This document shows positions 54,313-64,000 of a stretch of 64,000 nt of DNA, piece after piece. The notes below the pieces were generated by a model. It had not been told where the DNA came from. It did no database searches and was given only the letters and a program-made list of their open reading frames with translations. Made by a program: the position numbers and the translations under genes. How positions within the stretch are numbered: the first letter of the stretch is position 1; every line of letters starts with the position of its first letter. The DNA comes from a bacterium (lineage in GTDB: Bacteria; Planctomycetota; Planctomycetia; Pirellulales; Pirellulaceae), in the NCBI GenBank assembly GCA_016124445.1, contig WGNR01000020.1:369652-433651 (forward strand), read 5' to 3'.

Positions 54313-57278
54313 CTTTCCGCGTTCATCAGAGCGCGGCTCCATTGAAGCATTCCCATGGGAACAAGCAAGTCCTGAGAACTTGAACTTTCCGCGTTCATCA
54401 GAGCGCGGCTCCATTGAAGCGGCGTTTCGCGAAAGCATGTCTTAGACCTGATTCATTCTTTCCGCGTTCATCAGAGCGCGGCTCCATTGAAGCTTGACAA
54501 GGCGGGCAGTGCCGCGAAGCAATTCGTGCTTTCCGCGTTCATCAGAGCGCGGCTCCATTGAAGCCCTGGAATCGTGCACCGGAAGTTTACCTTCACGAAG
54601 CTTTCCGCGTTCATCAGAGCGCGGCTCCATTGAAGCCGGTTTTCTTCGTTCAGCTTCTCGATCTGCTTCTTCTTTCCGCGTTCATCAGAGCGCGGCTCCA
54701 TTGAAGCGCCATAAATGCCGATGCAGCGTTCTGCCTGCCGCATCTTTCCGCGTTCATCAGAGCGCGGCTCCATTGAAGCCGGCAAAGATTTGGTGGTGAT
54801 TCATGTCACCCGTCCCCCTTTCCGCGTTCATCAGAGCGCGGCTCCATTGAAGCGGGCCCGAGGCGAGATCGATTTCGGTCTTGAGCCGCTCTTTCCGCGT
54901 TCATCAGAGCGCGGCTCCATTGAAGCAGGCCCAACGAAAACTTCTTCAAAGCACCAAAGAACAGCTTTCCGCGTTCATCAGAGCGCGGCTCCATTGAAGC
55001 GTCATTCATGGCGACCGAGCTAAGGAATGGACCACGCCTTTCCGCGTTCATCAGAGCGCGGCTCCATTGAAGCTATGTCAGCGGTTGAATTCCCCGTATT
55101 GCGAATTGGGGTGCTCGGCCTTTCCGCGTTCATCAGAGCGCGGCTCCATTGAAGCTATGTCAGCTCCGCTTCGGCATCGCTTCCATCGCTTCCCCTTTCC
55201 GCGTTCATCAGAGCGCGGCTCCATTGAAGCGTCACAGTCGTGAACGATTCGCAGTTCCCGACCTTTCCTTTCCGCGTTCATCAGAGCGCGGCTCCATTGA
55301 AGCGAGTCGCAGTCCAGCCGATCGGGGCCGGAACCGGTCCCCTTTCCGCGTTCATCAGAGCGCGGCTCCATTGAAGCTGCGTTGCAGAATTTTGCCGTTG
55401 TTGTCTTTGTGCCTTTCCGCGTTCATCAGAGCGCGGCTCCATTGAAGCCTTGTCACCGCCTACAGGATTCCAGACTTGCACCCGCTCTTTCCGCGTTCAT
55501 CAGAGCGCGGCTCCATTGAAGCCCGATCTGCGCGGGCTGGCAGAAGACGCAATCGATACCTTTCCGCGTTCATCAGAGCGCGGCTCCATTGAAGCCAATA
55601 TCTACGCGAATCAAGTCGACGTGATAGGGAGCTTTCCGCGTTCATCAGAGCGCGGCTCCATTGAAGCACTGCCGGATTTGCCCCGGAATCGTGCATTTCC
55701 CTCTTTCCGCGTTCATCAGAGCGCGGCTCCATTGAAGCCGGGAAGCGAAGTGCCCCACCACCAGGACAATGCCGCCTTTCCGCGTTCATCAGAGCGCGGC
55801 TCCATTGAAGCCCGTCGAACTCGATCTGATCAGCAAACCCGTCAGCAACTTTCCGCGTTCATCAGAGCGCGGCTCCATTGAAGCGACTTTTAATATCATT
55901 TAACTTCCTTACCACAAACCTTTCCGCGTTCATCAGAGCGCGGCTCCATTGAAGCGTTTCCGCACGGGCGAGCTTGCCGGCAAGGGTGGCCTCTTTCCGC
56001 GTTCATCAGAGCGCGGCTCCATTGAAGCCAGTCGATTAGTTTCAGACGCGGTTTGTGGGGCAGGCCGCCTTTCCGCGTTCATCAGAGCGCGGCTCCATTG
56101 AAGCCGAGCGTGCTTTTGCGGCGATACCGGCATGCCGCCGTCCTTTCCGCGTTCATCAGAGCGCGGCTCCATTGAAGCTTTGGCAATACGCCATTGTCCT
56201 GCAGAACTCTAAGGCTTTCCGCGTTCATCAGAGCGCGGCTCCATTGAAGCGAGGTCTTCACCGGGAAAACAAACTCGGTAACAGGCTCCTTTCCGCGTTC
56301 ATCAGAGCGCGGCTCCATTGAAGCATCAATTGCGTCCTGAACTTCCTTGCGATGGACCGTAACTTTCCGCGTTCATCAGAGCGCGGCTCCATTGAAGCCA
56401 GATACGTTTGATACGGTTCACGAGCCGGTTGATCGTTCTTTCCGCGTTCATCAGAGCGCGGCTCCATTGAAGCACTTATGCTGAAAATATGGTAAAATCA
56501 AAACGCTCAAACTTTCCGCGTTCATCAGAGCGCGGCTCCATTGAAGCTTTCTTTCCCTGTCCGGCCGCCGCGGCCTGCTAGCCTGCCTTTCCGCGTTCAT
56601 CAGAGCGCGGCTCCATTGAAGCATCGCCATCGGGTTGGCCGTGAAATCGAAACCGTAAACTTTCCGCGTTCATCAGAGCGCGGCTCCATTGAAGCGCTCT
56701 TGATCTTCCGTAGTTCAGCCCGGGTCTGCGAAATCTTTCCGCGTTCATCAGAGCGCGGCTCCATTGAAGCCAGATTGTCGAGGTCATCGCTGCCTCCCTG
56801 CTCACGTGCTTTCCGCGTTCATCAGAGCGCGGCTCCATTGAAGCCAATCTCTCACACTGGAGTCTAACCATGGCGACAATCTTTCCGCGTTCATCAGAGC
56901 GCGGCTCCATTGAAGCTCCCAGATAAAGACAACCTCAAATGGAGATTTCGACCTTTCCGCGTTCATCAGAGCGCGGCTCCATTGAAGCTGGTGACGCTCA
57001 CGCTCGATCCGTCGTTGTTCGAGCTTTCCGCGTTCATCAGAGCGCGGCTCCATTGAAGCCTTCTTGAAAACGGGGGCTTTGCTGAGTGGCTGTTCCTTTC
57101 CGCGTTCATCAGAGCGCGGCTCCATTGAAGCACGCCAGAATCGACTTGATCTTCGATCCATCTCCGCCTTTCCGCGTTCATCAGAGCGCGGCTCCATTGA
57201 AGCATGCACTAGACATTCTCGGAACCCATTCAAGCAATAAGCCTTTCCGCGTTCATCAGAGCGCGGCTCCATTGAAGC
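54313..57278 (+). CRISPR. type I-G CRISPR array, 41 repeats and 40 spacers
   Basis: Forty-one copies of a 36-bp repeat beginning CTTTCCGCGTTCATC and ending CGGCTCCATTGAAGC appear identical by eye. They start at 54313, 54385, 54458 and so on to 57243. Spacers are mostly 35-38 bp; the eleventh (55074-55119) is 46 bp and the twelfth 39 bp. Each repeat has a CCGCG/CGCGG stem with a 10-nt loop, followed by the 8-nt 5' handle ATTGAAGC, analogous to ATTGAAAC in types I-B/I-C. No decayed repeat is seen at the distal end. Spacer origins were not searched. Some spacers translate smoothly (spacer 5 as KKQIEKLNEENR on the minus strand), as expected for protein-coding phage DNA. Confidence 0.99.
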
Positions 57279-57408
57279 GGCGTTCAAGGCTGCGGATCTT
57301 TCATTCCGGCGAGGCTTGGCGGGCGAGCGTTTCCGGGAGAATGGGTAAACGGTATATTGACTGATCATGGTTGGGTTTTCTCGGAGTCTTTCGTTGCAGG
57401 GAAGTCAC

Positions 57409-60400
57409 ATGAGCCTCGTGGTGCAAGTCATCATGCTCTTCAGTAAGTCGGTTCGCGAGCGAGGTTCCGAGTACGCGGCAGCGGGGCGAGTTCATCTGGT
57501 AAATTCCGAAGACTCCTGGGCTTCTTTTGAAGTGGACGGTTCTGATTTCGAGCCGTATACGGTGCTGCTTGATTGGGAAAATGGCCTCCGCAACGGCATG
57601 GAATGCAATTGTCCTCATTATGATCGAGGCAACTACTGTAAGCATCTGTGGGCTGCCATCCTGGTCGCGGACCGACTTGGATTGGCGAATGACTCACGAG
57701 GCTCCAAAAGGCGAGGCAGTAATGCCGTTAAGCTGCCTTCGTGGAAGGGGCAACTCGGTCGTTCCAAGTGGTTCGGTCATTCAAAGCAATCCCCAAGGGC
57801 GGCATCACGTGCCAATTTGCGACCCCGACAATTACTGGTTTGCCTTGAACGCCAAATCGCGTCACACGCTCTGATCGTCCTGCTTTATCAGCAAGAGAAA
57901 CAGGATGATGGATCGTGGGGAGAGGCCACACCATTTCAAGTTGGCGACCCCAATTTCGCCAGCGTTGCCAGCCAGGACGACCTCCGTCTGCTGGGGTTGC
58001 TAAAAGCAAACGTGGACCTGACTGAAACGGATCAACTGGATGAGGATTGGAATGAATTCGAGGCTCCCACGGAAATTGAGCTACAACCAGCGTTATACGA
58101 GTTTGTTTTGCCGATGCTGGCCGATACCCATCGGTTTTTCTATATGCCACGATACGGTTCATGGGAAGAAGCGCGCCCAATTGGCTGGGACGCGAACACC
58201 GCGTGGTCTTTTCAACTAAGCGCCCAACGTATCGATTCTAAAAAAGCTTGGGACATCACCGGGAAACTAACATCCGGTCGTCAGGTTCGCCCGCTCTCGG
58301 ATTGTGTTCATTACTACCCGACCGGGCTGATCTTGATCGATGACAAGCTTGCCCGCTTCGACTTGCCGGCCGATCGTCGCTGGCTGGATCTTCTGAATCG
58401 TCAAAAGTCGTTGCTCGTTCCTTACCAGGACCAGGCGGCGCTGATCGAGGAACTGTGGCACCATGGATCGCCGGGCAAGATCCTGGGCGACGAGCGGCTA
58501 AACTTGACTTCGGTGGAAGGTCACCCACGCGGAAAACTAGTTGTTCAAGCCAGGCCAGGCGATACAAAGCGTCGATGCCGGAACGGTTCCGACCCGGTAT
58601 TGTTTGCCGACGTCTCTTTTCTCTACCAACAGCACGAAGCCACGCTCGACAGTACCCAACGTATTTGGCCTGATGCTGAGTCGCTGCAAGTGATCAGCGC
58701 CAATGAAACCGAGGAGGCTCGTCTTCTCGAGCGGCTAAGTCAGTTGGGCATGACCCCATTGAGGGCAACGTATCTTGGATCAACGGCCCCGGGACGTCAC
58801 GTTTTTCCGGCAGGTAGTTTTGATCGAATTGCCGCCCAACTAATCGAGGAAGACTGGGAGGTGCACGCCGAAGGCGCTCCGGTTCGCAAGAGTAGCGGGC
58901 TCTCGCTGAACGTGCGTGCAAAGGTTGATTGGTTCGAGTTGGAAGGGAAAGCAAATTTCGCGGGCCAGGTTGTTTCGTTGCCAGAATTGCTGAAGGCGCT
59001 GAAGAATGGGGAACGCTACATTCGTCTGGGTGACGGCACGCAAGGTATGCTGCCCGAACAATGGCTGGAAACACTCGGCGTGGTTACTGGGTTCTCCCAA
59101 CGATCCGAGGAGGACGCGATTCGCTTTCACCCGAGCCAGGCATTGCTGCTCGATTCCATGCTGGCCGCGGCGGGCCAAGAAAGCTCGTTGAAAGTCGACC
59201 GTAAGTTTGCCGCCATTCGCAAAAAGCTTAAATCGTTCGATGGAGTAAAGCCTGCCAAGCCAACCAAATTATTTCAAGGGGCCCTGCGCCAGTATCAGCA
59301 AGAAGGTTTAGGTTGGCTCAAGTTTCTGGAGAAATTCAGCTTTGGTGGTTGCCTGGCCGACGATATGGGTCTCGGCAAAACGGTCCAGGTTTTGGCCCTG
59401 TTGGCGGCACGCAAGCGACAGTCGCCCAAGAACGAGGAGAACTGCCCAACGTTAGTCGTCGCGCCCAACAGTGTCGTTCAAAACTGGAAGCTGGAGGCCG
59501 AGCGATTTGTTCCTCGCCTGAACGTGGCCATCTACGCCGGGACCGATCGCAAGAAGAGATTACCTGAACTCGATCCCTTCGACCTGGTACTGACCACCTA
59601 TGGCACGTTGAGAAAGGATATTCAGCGGTTAAGTCAAATCAAGTGGGACTATGCGATTTTGGACGAAGCTCAAGCGATCAAGAACAACGCTTCGCAAACC
59701 GCGAAAGCAAGCCGAATGCTCAATGCGCGGCATCGATTGGCCCTCTCAGGCACTCCGATCGAGAATCATTTGGACGAATTGTGGTCCTTGATGGAATTCC
59801 TCAACCCGGGCCTGCTGGGAACGAGTTCAAACTTCAAGGATCTGACAGGCAAAGGATCGGAAAACGATCAGCAGCAGGTCGATGTTCTTCGCAAAGGGCT
59901 GGCGCCCTTCTTGCTGCGGCGAACAAAGGCGCAAGTTCTTCCACAACTTCCTCAAAAGACCGAGCAACATCTCTACTGCGATCTGACGGCCACTCAACTG
60001 AAACAATACAACCAGCTGCGCGACCATTACCGTGCCAGTTTGAATCATAAGATTGCCCAATCGGGCTTGGCCAAGACGAAGATTCATGTCCTGGAAGCAC
60101 TGCTGCGTCTGCGGCAAGCGGCCTGTCACCCTGGATTGATTGATCCCGCCCATAACGGCAAGCCGTCGGCCAAGCTGAACCTGCTGCTGGAACAACTTGA
60201 CGAGGTAGTTTCCGAAGGTCACAAAGCGCTCGTATTTTCCCAGTTCACCAAGATGCTGGCGATCGTGAGGCAGCGGCTCGACGAAGCCAATATTACCTAT
60301 GAGTACCTGGACGGAAGGACGAAAGATCGCCAGTCGCGGGTCGATCGGTTTCAAAACGACGCCCAGTGCGAGGTGTTCTTAATCAGCCTGAAAGCAGGCG

Positions 60401-60672
60401 GCACCGGTTTAAATCTGACGGCGGCCGACTATGTCTATCTGCTCGACCCATGGTGGAACCCAGCGGTCGAATCCCAAGCCATCGACCGAGCCCACCGCAT
60501 CGGCCAAACCAACCCGGTCTTCGCGTATCGGCTAATTGCGAAAAACACGGTGGAAGAAAAGATCCTCGAGCTTCAATCCCAGAAAAGCAAGTTGGCCGAA
60601 GCAATCATCTCGGCCGACAGCTCGCTGCTGAAGAATCTATCCGCCGAAGACCTGCAGGCGATTCTTTCTTAG
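57409..60672 (+). CDS. SWIM zinc-finger SNF2/Rad54-type helicase
   Basis: From the ATG at 57409 (AGGGA site upstream) the protein is 1087 residues; another ATG at 57367 is possible. The N-terminal SWIM finger is C-x-C...C-x-H (C66, C68, C77, H79 in ECNCPHYDRGNYCKH). About 500 residues of helicase-associated domain follow, then the SNF2 motor: Walker A DDMGLGKT (~650), DEAQ (~751), SGTPIENH, and the helicase C motifs DGRTKDRQSRV and QAIDRAHRIGQ. It translocates on double-stranded DNA and remodels protein-DNA complexes. It begins 130 bp after the last CRISPR repeat. Whether it serves CRISPR or is ordinary chromosomal machinery is open. Confidence 0.93.
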   Translation: MSLVVQVIMLFSKSVRERGSEYAAAGRVHLVNSEDSWASFEVDGSDFEPYTVLLDWENGLRNGMECNCPHYDRGNYCKHLWAAILVADRLGLANDSRGSKRRGSNAVKLPSWKGQLGRSKWFGHSKQSPRAASRANLRPRQLLVCLERQIASHALIVLLYQQEKQDDGSWGEATPFQVGDPNFASVASQDDLRLLGLLKANVDLTETDQLDEDWNEFEAPTEIELQPALYEFVLPMLADTHRFFYMPRYGSWEEARPIGWDANTAWSFQLSAQRIDSKKAWDITGKLTSGRQVRPLSDCVHYYPTGLILIDDKLARFDLPADRRWLDLLNRQKSLLVPYQDQAALIEELWHHGSPGKILGDERLNLTSVEGHPRGKLVVQARPGDTKRRCRNGSDPVLFADVSFLYQQHEATLDSTQRIWPDAESLQVISANETEEARLLERLSQLGMTPLRATYLGSTAPGRHVFPAGSFDRIAAQLIEEDWEVHAEGAPVRKSSGLSLNVRAKVDWFELEGKANFAGQVVSLPELLKALKNGERYIRLGDGTQGMLPEQWLETLGVVTGFSQRSEEDAIRFHPSQALLLDSMLAAAGQESSLKVDRKFAAIRKKLKSFDGVKPAKPTKLFQGALRQYQQEGLGWLKFLEKFSFGGCLADDMGLGKTVQVLALLAARKRQSPKNEENCPTLVVAPNSVVQNWKLEAERFVPRLNVAIYAGTDRKKRLPELDPFDLVLTTYGTLRKDIQRLSQIKWDYAILDEAQAIKNNASQTAKASRMLNARHRLALSGTPIENHLDELWSLMEFLNPGLLGTSSNFKDLTGKGSENDQQQVDVLRKGLAPFLLRRTKAQVLPQLPQKTEQHLYCDLTATQLKQYNQLRDHYRASLNHKIAQSGLAKTKIHVLEALLRLRQAACHPGLIDPAHNGKPSAKLNLLLEQLDEVVSEGHKALVFSQFTKMLAIVRQRLDEANITYEYLDGRTKDRQSRVDRFQNDAQCEVFLISLKAGGTGLNLTAADYVYLLDPWWNPAVESQAIDRAHRIGQTNPVFAYRLIAKNTVEEKILELQSQKSKLAEAIISADSSLLKNLSAEDLQAILS

Positions 60673-60972
60673 GCGTCGTTTCGGGAAAGTTGAAACAAAA
60701 GTAGTCGTGGACACAACTACAAGATTTTCAACCTTTGACAAACTTCGTCGTAACCGATGTCATCGTTAGGCTTTTGAGGGATTCGGCAGCTGCGCTGCGA
60801 TTGCCCTCAGATAGGTTGTGGCAGCTCGACTCGGAGGTCTGGGAGAACTGCCCACCTTGGTTTTTGGTCTATCTGGACGCGGTGGGCTTCAGCAAGGATA
60901 CTCGGGCGTTGACGATATCCTTCGCGGTGGGTGAAGGACAGCCTTTCTCAGACAGATCTCTTTCTAGGCACG

Positions 60973-63492
60973 ATGAATTCAGAGTTAGAAACAGCGTTGC
61001 GGCTTCATTCGTTGGGAGATCTTTCGGCAGCGGAACGCATTTATCGCGGCGTGTTGGAAGCCTCGCCGCAAGATATGAACGCGCTTCAGCTATTGGGATT
61101 GAATCTGCACGAACAGGGGCGCAGCGAAGAAGGTTTGCATTTCATAGAACTTGCCGTCGCACAGGCGTCACAAATCGCAGCGCTGCACAATAGTGCTGGC
61201 GTGGTGAAGATGGCAGTGGGGGATTTTCGAGGAGCCGAACGCAGCTTTCGACAGGCGTTATCGCTCGATGCAAACTTTAGCGACGCTCGACAAAATCTCG
61301 AAAGACTTTCCCACAGAAACCTGATCTCGACGGAGGACAAGTCAAATGTCGACGGAACTGGTACCGACCGACTGTCACTGGATACTGCCGTAAAGCTTGC
61401 GATGGCACGCGGTGATCTCACACGGGCCGAAATCTGTCTGCGCGAATACATTCAGCAGTTTCCCAACAAAGTTGAGCCACATGTCGAGCTAGGAAGAGTC
61501 TTGCTGATGCGGGATTGTGTTTCCGATGCGTGCAATGTTCTCGAATTGGCGAGCCAACGATTTTCTCACAACGTCGATCTCCTCGAACTGAAAGGCGAGG
61601 CGTTAGGGAAGTTGAACCGTCACTCAGATGCCGCCGAGGTTTACCATCAAGTAATTCAACATCGCCCGGACTCGGCGAAAGCCCATTTGAATTATGGTGT
61701 GAGTCAACTCGCTATTAATCGACCCGTCGAGGCAATCGCCTCATTTCAGAGAGCTCTCCGCCTCGATCCGGCTTTGGCGAAGGCGCATTTTCTCGTTGGC
61801 ATGGCTCTGTCTCAGCAACAGGACTTCAATGGGGCTGAAGAAGCACTGAGGCAGGCGTTAGCTTTACATCCGGGGAATCCGGACTGGCTAGTCGAACTTG
61901 GACGAGTAGAACAAGCACGCGGAAATCATGTCAGGGCGATCGAAATCTATCAGTCCATTCTGCGGCAAGACCCTTGTCACCGTCCCGCCCTATTTCAATT
62001 GGCTGTGAGCTGCGAACTTGTCGCGAACCCTGATCCGATCGTTCAGTCCTGTGTTTTAGCCTTGAAACGTGATGCCAACTTTGCGCCTGCCCACTTGCTG
62101 CTGGGGATCACCTTATCCCGTCGATTGGCGCCGGAGAGGCGCGCCAAGCTTGAGTTGCAGCAGCGCGAGGATCTTGTCCGCAAGGCGTTAGAGCATCTCG
62201 AAAGAGCGGCCCGGCTTGAACCGAGTCCCGAAACGCTTGATGCCTTGGGTTCAGCACTAGCACATGCAGGTCGACATGCCGAGGCAATCCAGCATCTTGA
62301 AAGAGGCATAAAGCTTCGGTCCGATTTCGCCCAGATCCGTGAAACACTGGGGCGAGTTCTCTTGGAGCAAGGGAAAACGGAAGAAGCTTGTCGGGAGTTT
62401 AACGAAGCGGTGCGTCTCGATCCTAGCCGTGCATTGGCCCATTACGAGTTGTCACGATCCGGGAAAAACGCAGATCCGCAAGCCTCTATTGAAATACTCT
62501 CGGAATTGATTAAGGACGAGAGGCGAACGAGTTGGGAACGCATCTTATTGAATTTCGCCTTGGCCCATTTGCTTGATGCCTCCAAGCAGTACGACGCCGC
62601 GTTTTTGCAATACAAGGCTGCCAATCGGCTGAAGTGTGAAGATGTTGGAACGCAAGCACGAGCAGGTGATGTAGATCGGCAGGTAACTGAGCAGTTCATT
62701 GTCCCTCGCATCATCAACGTCTTTGACGCAGATTTTTTTTCGCGATGCGAAAATGATCGTGGATCGGACAGTGACCTGCCTCTGTTTATCGTGGGGATGC
62801 CACGTTCCGGGACGACACTTGTCGAGCAAATCATTGCCAGCCATCCTGATGTTCATGGGGCTGGTGAACTGATTAACATCGCGGACTTGACTTTGTCCTT
62901 GCCGCGCCGACTGAAGACCGACCTTCGCTACCCAGAAGCGGCAGCCTCGATTACCGATGAAGTAGTCCGCGAAATGGCTCAGGCCTACTTGGGGCAACTG
63001 CGAAGCCGCCACGCTACTGCCATTCGCATCACAGATAAGATGCCAACGAACTTCCGCTATCTAGGATTGATCGCGAGACTGTTTCCGCAAGCGAGGGTAA
63101 TCAACGTACGCCGCGATCCGCTCGATATCTGTGTCTCTTGCTTTCGCCAAAACCTGGAATGGCCCTTTTGTGACCTGGAGGCAATTGGACATTACTACCA
63201 TGCCTATCTGCATCTGATGGAGCATTGGAAATCGGCAACGTCGCTCCGCATCTTGGACGTCCAGTACGAAACGCTGGTATGCAATCAGGAGGAAGAGAGT
63301 CGTCGCATGATCGACTTCTGTGGCTTGCCTTGGAACGATGCCTGTCTGAACTATTGGTCTTCTCGGCGGGCAGTTCACACTCCCAGCAAATGGCAAGTTC
63401 GCCAACCCATTTACGGAACTTCTGTGGGAACATGGAGACGATATGAACGGCACTTGGTCGAACTAAAAGAGCGATTGAAAGGAAGGGACTGA
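60973..63492 (+). CDS. TPR-repeat sulfotransferase
   Basis: An 839-residue protein from the ATG at 60973; a GTG at 60931 is an alternative adding 14 residues. The first ~520 residues are TPR repeats (pattern A..YR.VL...P..A..LLG and similar, more than ten copies). The C-terminal ~240 residues are a PAPS-dependent sulfotransferase: the 5'-phosphosulfate loop PRSGTTLVEQI (~607) and the 3'-phosphate block RRDPLDICVSCF are intact. This combination resembles tyrosylprotein sulfotransferase-like proteins common in planctomycetes. The acceptor could be protein or polysaccharide and is not predictable. No signal peptide is visible, so it may act in the cytosol. Confidence 0.92.
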   Translation: MNSELETALRLHSLGDLSAAERIYRGVLEASPQDMNALQLLGLNLHEQGRSEEGLHFIELAVAQASQIAALHNSAGVVKMAVGDFRGAERSFRQALSLDANFSDARQNLERLSHRNLISTEDKSNVDGTGTDRLSLDTAVKLAMARGDLTRAEICLREYIQQFPNKVEPHVELGRVLLMRDCVSDACNVLELASQRFSHNVDLLELKGEALGKLNRHSDAAEVYHQVIQHRPDSAKAHLNYGVSQLAINRPVEAIASFQRALRLDPALAKAHFLVGMALSQQQDFNGAEEALRQALALHPGNPDWLVELGRVEQARGNHVRAIEIYQSILRQDPCHRPALFQLAVSCELVANPDPIVQSCVLALKRDANFAPAHLLLGITLSRRLAPERRAKLELQQREDLVRKALEHLERAARLEPSPETLDALGSALAHAGRHAEAIQHLERGIKLRSDFAQIRETLGRVLLEQGKTEEACREFNEAVRLDPSRALAHYELSRSGKNADPQASIEILSELIKDERRTSWERILLNFALAHLLDASKQYDAAFLQYKAANRLKCEDVGTQARAGDVDRQVTEQFIVPRIINVFDADFFSRCENDRGSDSDLPLFIVGMPRSGTTLVEQIIASHPDVHGAGELINIADLTLSLPRRLKTDLRYPEAAASITDEVVREMAQAYLGQLRSRHATAIRITDKMPTNFRYLGLIARLFPQARVINVRRDPLDICVSCFRQNLEWPFCDLEAIGHYYHAYLHLMEHWKSATSLRILDVQYETLVCNQEEESRRMIDFCGLPWNDACLNYWSSRRAVHTPSKWQVRQPIYGTSVGTWRRYERHLVELKERLKGRD

Positions 63493-63991
63493 TTAGACCG
63501 ATTAGCCATCTCCTATCGGTCATTGCAATCTTGATGGCTCAGCTGGCAAATGGCGAATTTGTGCTGCTCACCTGGATACAATCCAATCAGTGACATCGTT
63601 AAATTGTTGACAGTAAACCACTTATGCGATTTACACAAAAAACATCTAAAAAGTAGTTGATCCCTGTATGAGCGTTCGTTAGATTGCTTCCAACCCTCTA
63701 TGGGGCTGCAGCATGCATCGCCTTTAGAGGGCATTCCCAAGGGGGGAATCGCTAATATCTCATCAATAGTCAAATTCGGGCAGGGGTGGACTTTAAGGGG
63801 CAGTTGACTGCAAGAGGTGAAGCTGGCTGGCACGATTCAGCAGAGCGTTTTTCGAGCATCGGCAACGAAAAATCACCGCATCTAAACTGACCTACCGACG
63901 CTGGGCCCGCTTTCAAGTTGCACATCGCTAATTTGCTATTGGCTTCTCCTCCCTTCTTATCAGCACGGCTCGAATTAAGAAGGTTCTTTCC
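63493..63991. other. intergenic region at the right end
   Basis: About 500 bp with no supported gene; it is visibly AT-richer than the coding parts. A 7-bp hairpin (63496-63502 with 63515-63521) just after the sulfotransferase stop has no clear T-run. The minus-strand frame at 63513-63833 has no ribosome-binding site or domain character. Confidence 0.45.
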
Positions 63992-64000
63992 ATGCGTCGG
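63992..64000 (+). CDS. possible start of a further gene (three codons visible)
   Basis: An AAGAAGG site is followed after nine bases by ATG CGT CGG at the window edge. Only three codons are visible, so the product cannot be named and the gene itself is uncertain. Confidence 0.35.

Noticed and set aside
54442..57368. Many short open frames over the array, with recurring peptides such as MEPRSDERGK and FRVHQSAAPLK
   Set aside because: They are translations of the 36-bp CRISPR repeat (its length keeps frame when spacers happen to be multiples of three) and not proteins.
60735..61193. 152-aa frame starting with TTG before the TPR-sulfotransferase
   Set aside because: Overlaps the sulfotransferase in another frame for over 200 bp, has no recognisable domain in its second half and no good ribosome-binding site.

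Overview
The window looks like a chromosomal segment of a marine-type planctomycete of the Pirellulaceae (Blastopirellula/Bremerella/Rhodopirellula-like). Reasons: a DUF1501 gene cut by the left edge, a DUF1559 prepilin-like gene paired with a small lipoprotein, a secreted arylsulfatase plus a second sulfatase remnant, a PqaA-type hydrolase, a TPR-sulfotransferase and a VIT/vWA protein, all at moderately high GC. No tRNA, rRNA, transposase or phage gene was recognised.

Left part (1-42.1 kb) is ordinary chromosome. It holds an HNH protein; a TlpA-like thioredoxin; a glycogen/alpha-glucan cluster on the minus strand (GH57, GalT-like, glycogen synthase); a KtrA/KtrB potassium pair with a DUF6580 membrane protein; a VIT/vWA exported protein; a GGDEF/EAL protein; and three scattered paralogues of a zinc-ribbon/coiled-coil/two-helix membrane protein. 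Further right come HAD, metallophosphoesterase, PqaA and sulfatase genes, an old yellow enzyme, a soluble triple-PAS chemoreceptor, a COG0523 GTPase, TonB, a large CHASE hybrid histidine kinase, PEP carboxylase and a PAP2 lipoprotein.

Centre-right (42.5-57.3 kb) is a complete type I-G (formerly I-U) CRISPR-Cas locus. Effector genes run on the minus strand (cas3 with C-terminal HD, csx17, csb1/cas7, csb2/cas5-6). Adaptation genes run on the plus strand (cas2, cas4-cas1 fusion), followed by a leader and an array of 41 apparently identical 36-bp repeats. A truncated sulfatase start sits at the left edge of this module. Between the two divergent gene blocks lie an ECF-type sigma factor, a small protein translationally coupled to it, and a two-repeat degenerate mini-CRISPR. 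In the mini-CRISPR both hairpin stems are kept and the 5' handle is kept only in the first repeat; a strong terminator follows. This resembles the CreA/CreR guide RNAs known from other type I loci and is the most interesting element of the window.

Right part (57.4-64 kb) holds a SWIM/SNF2 helicase starting about 130 bp after the array, a TPR-sulfotransferase fusion, and a non-coding stretch ending at what may be the first codons of another gene. Coordinates of starts were chosen from ribosome-binding sites and domain boundaries; GC, homology and target-matching statements were made by eye and not computed.
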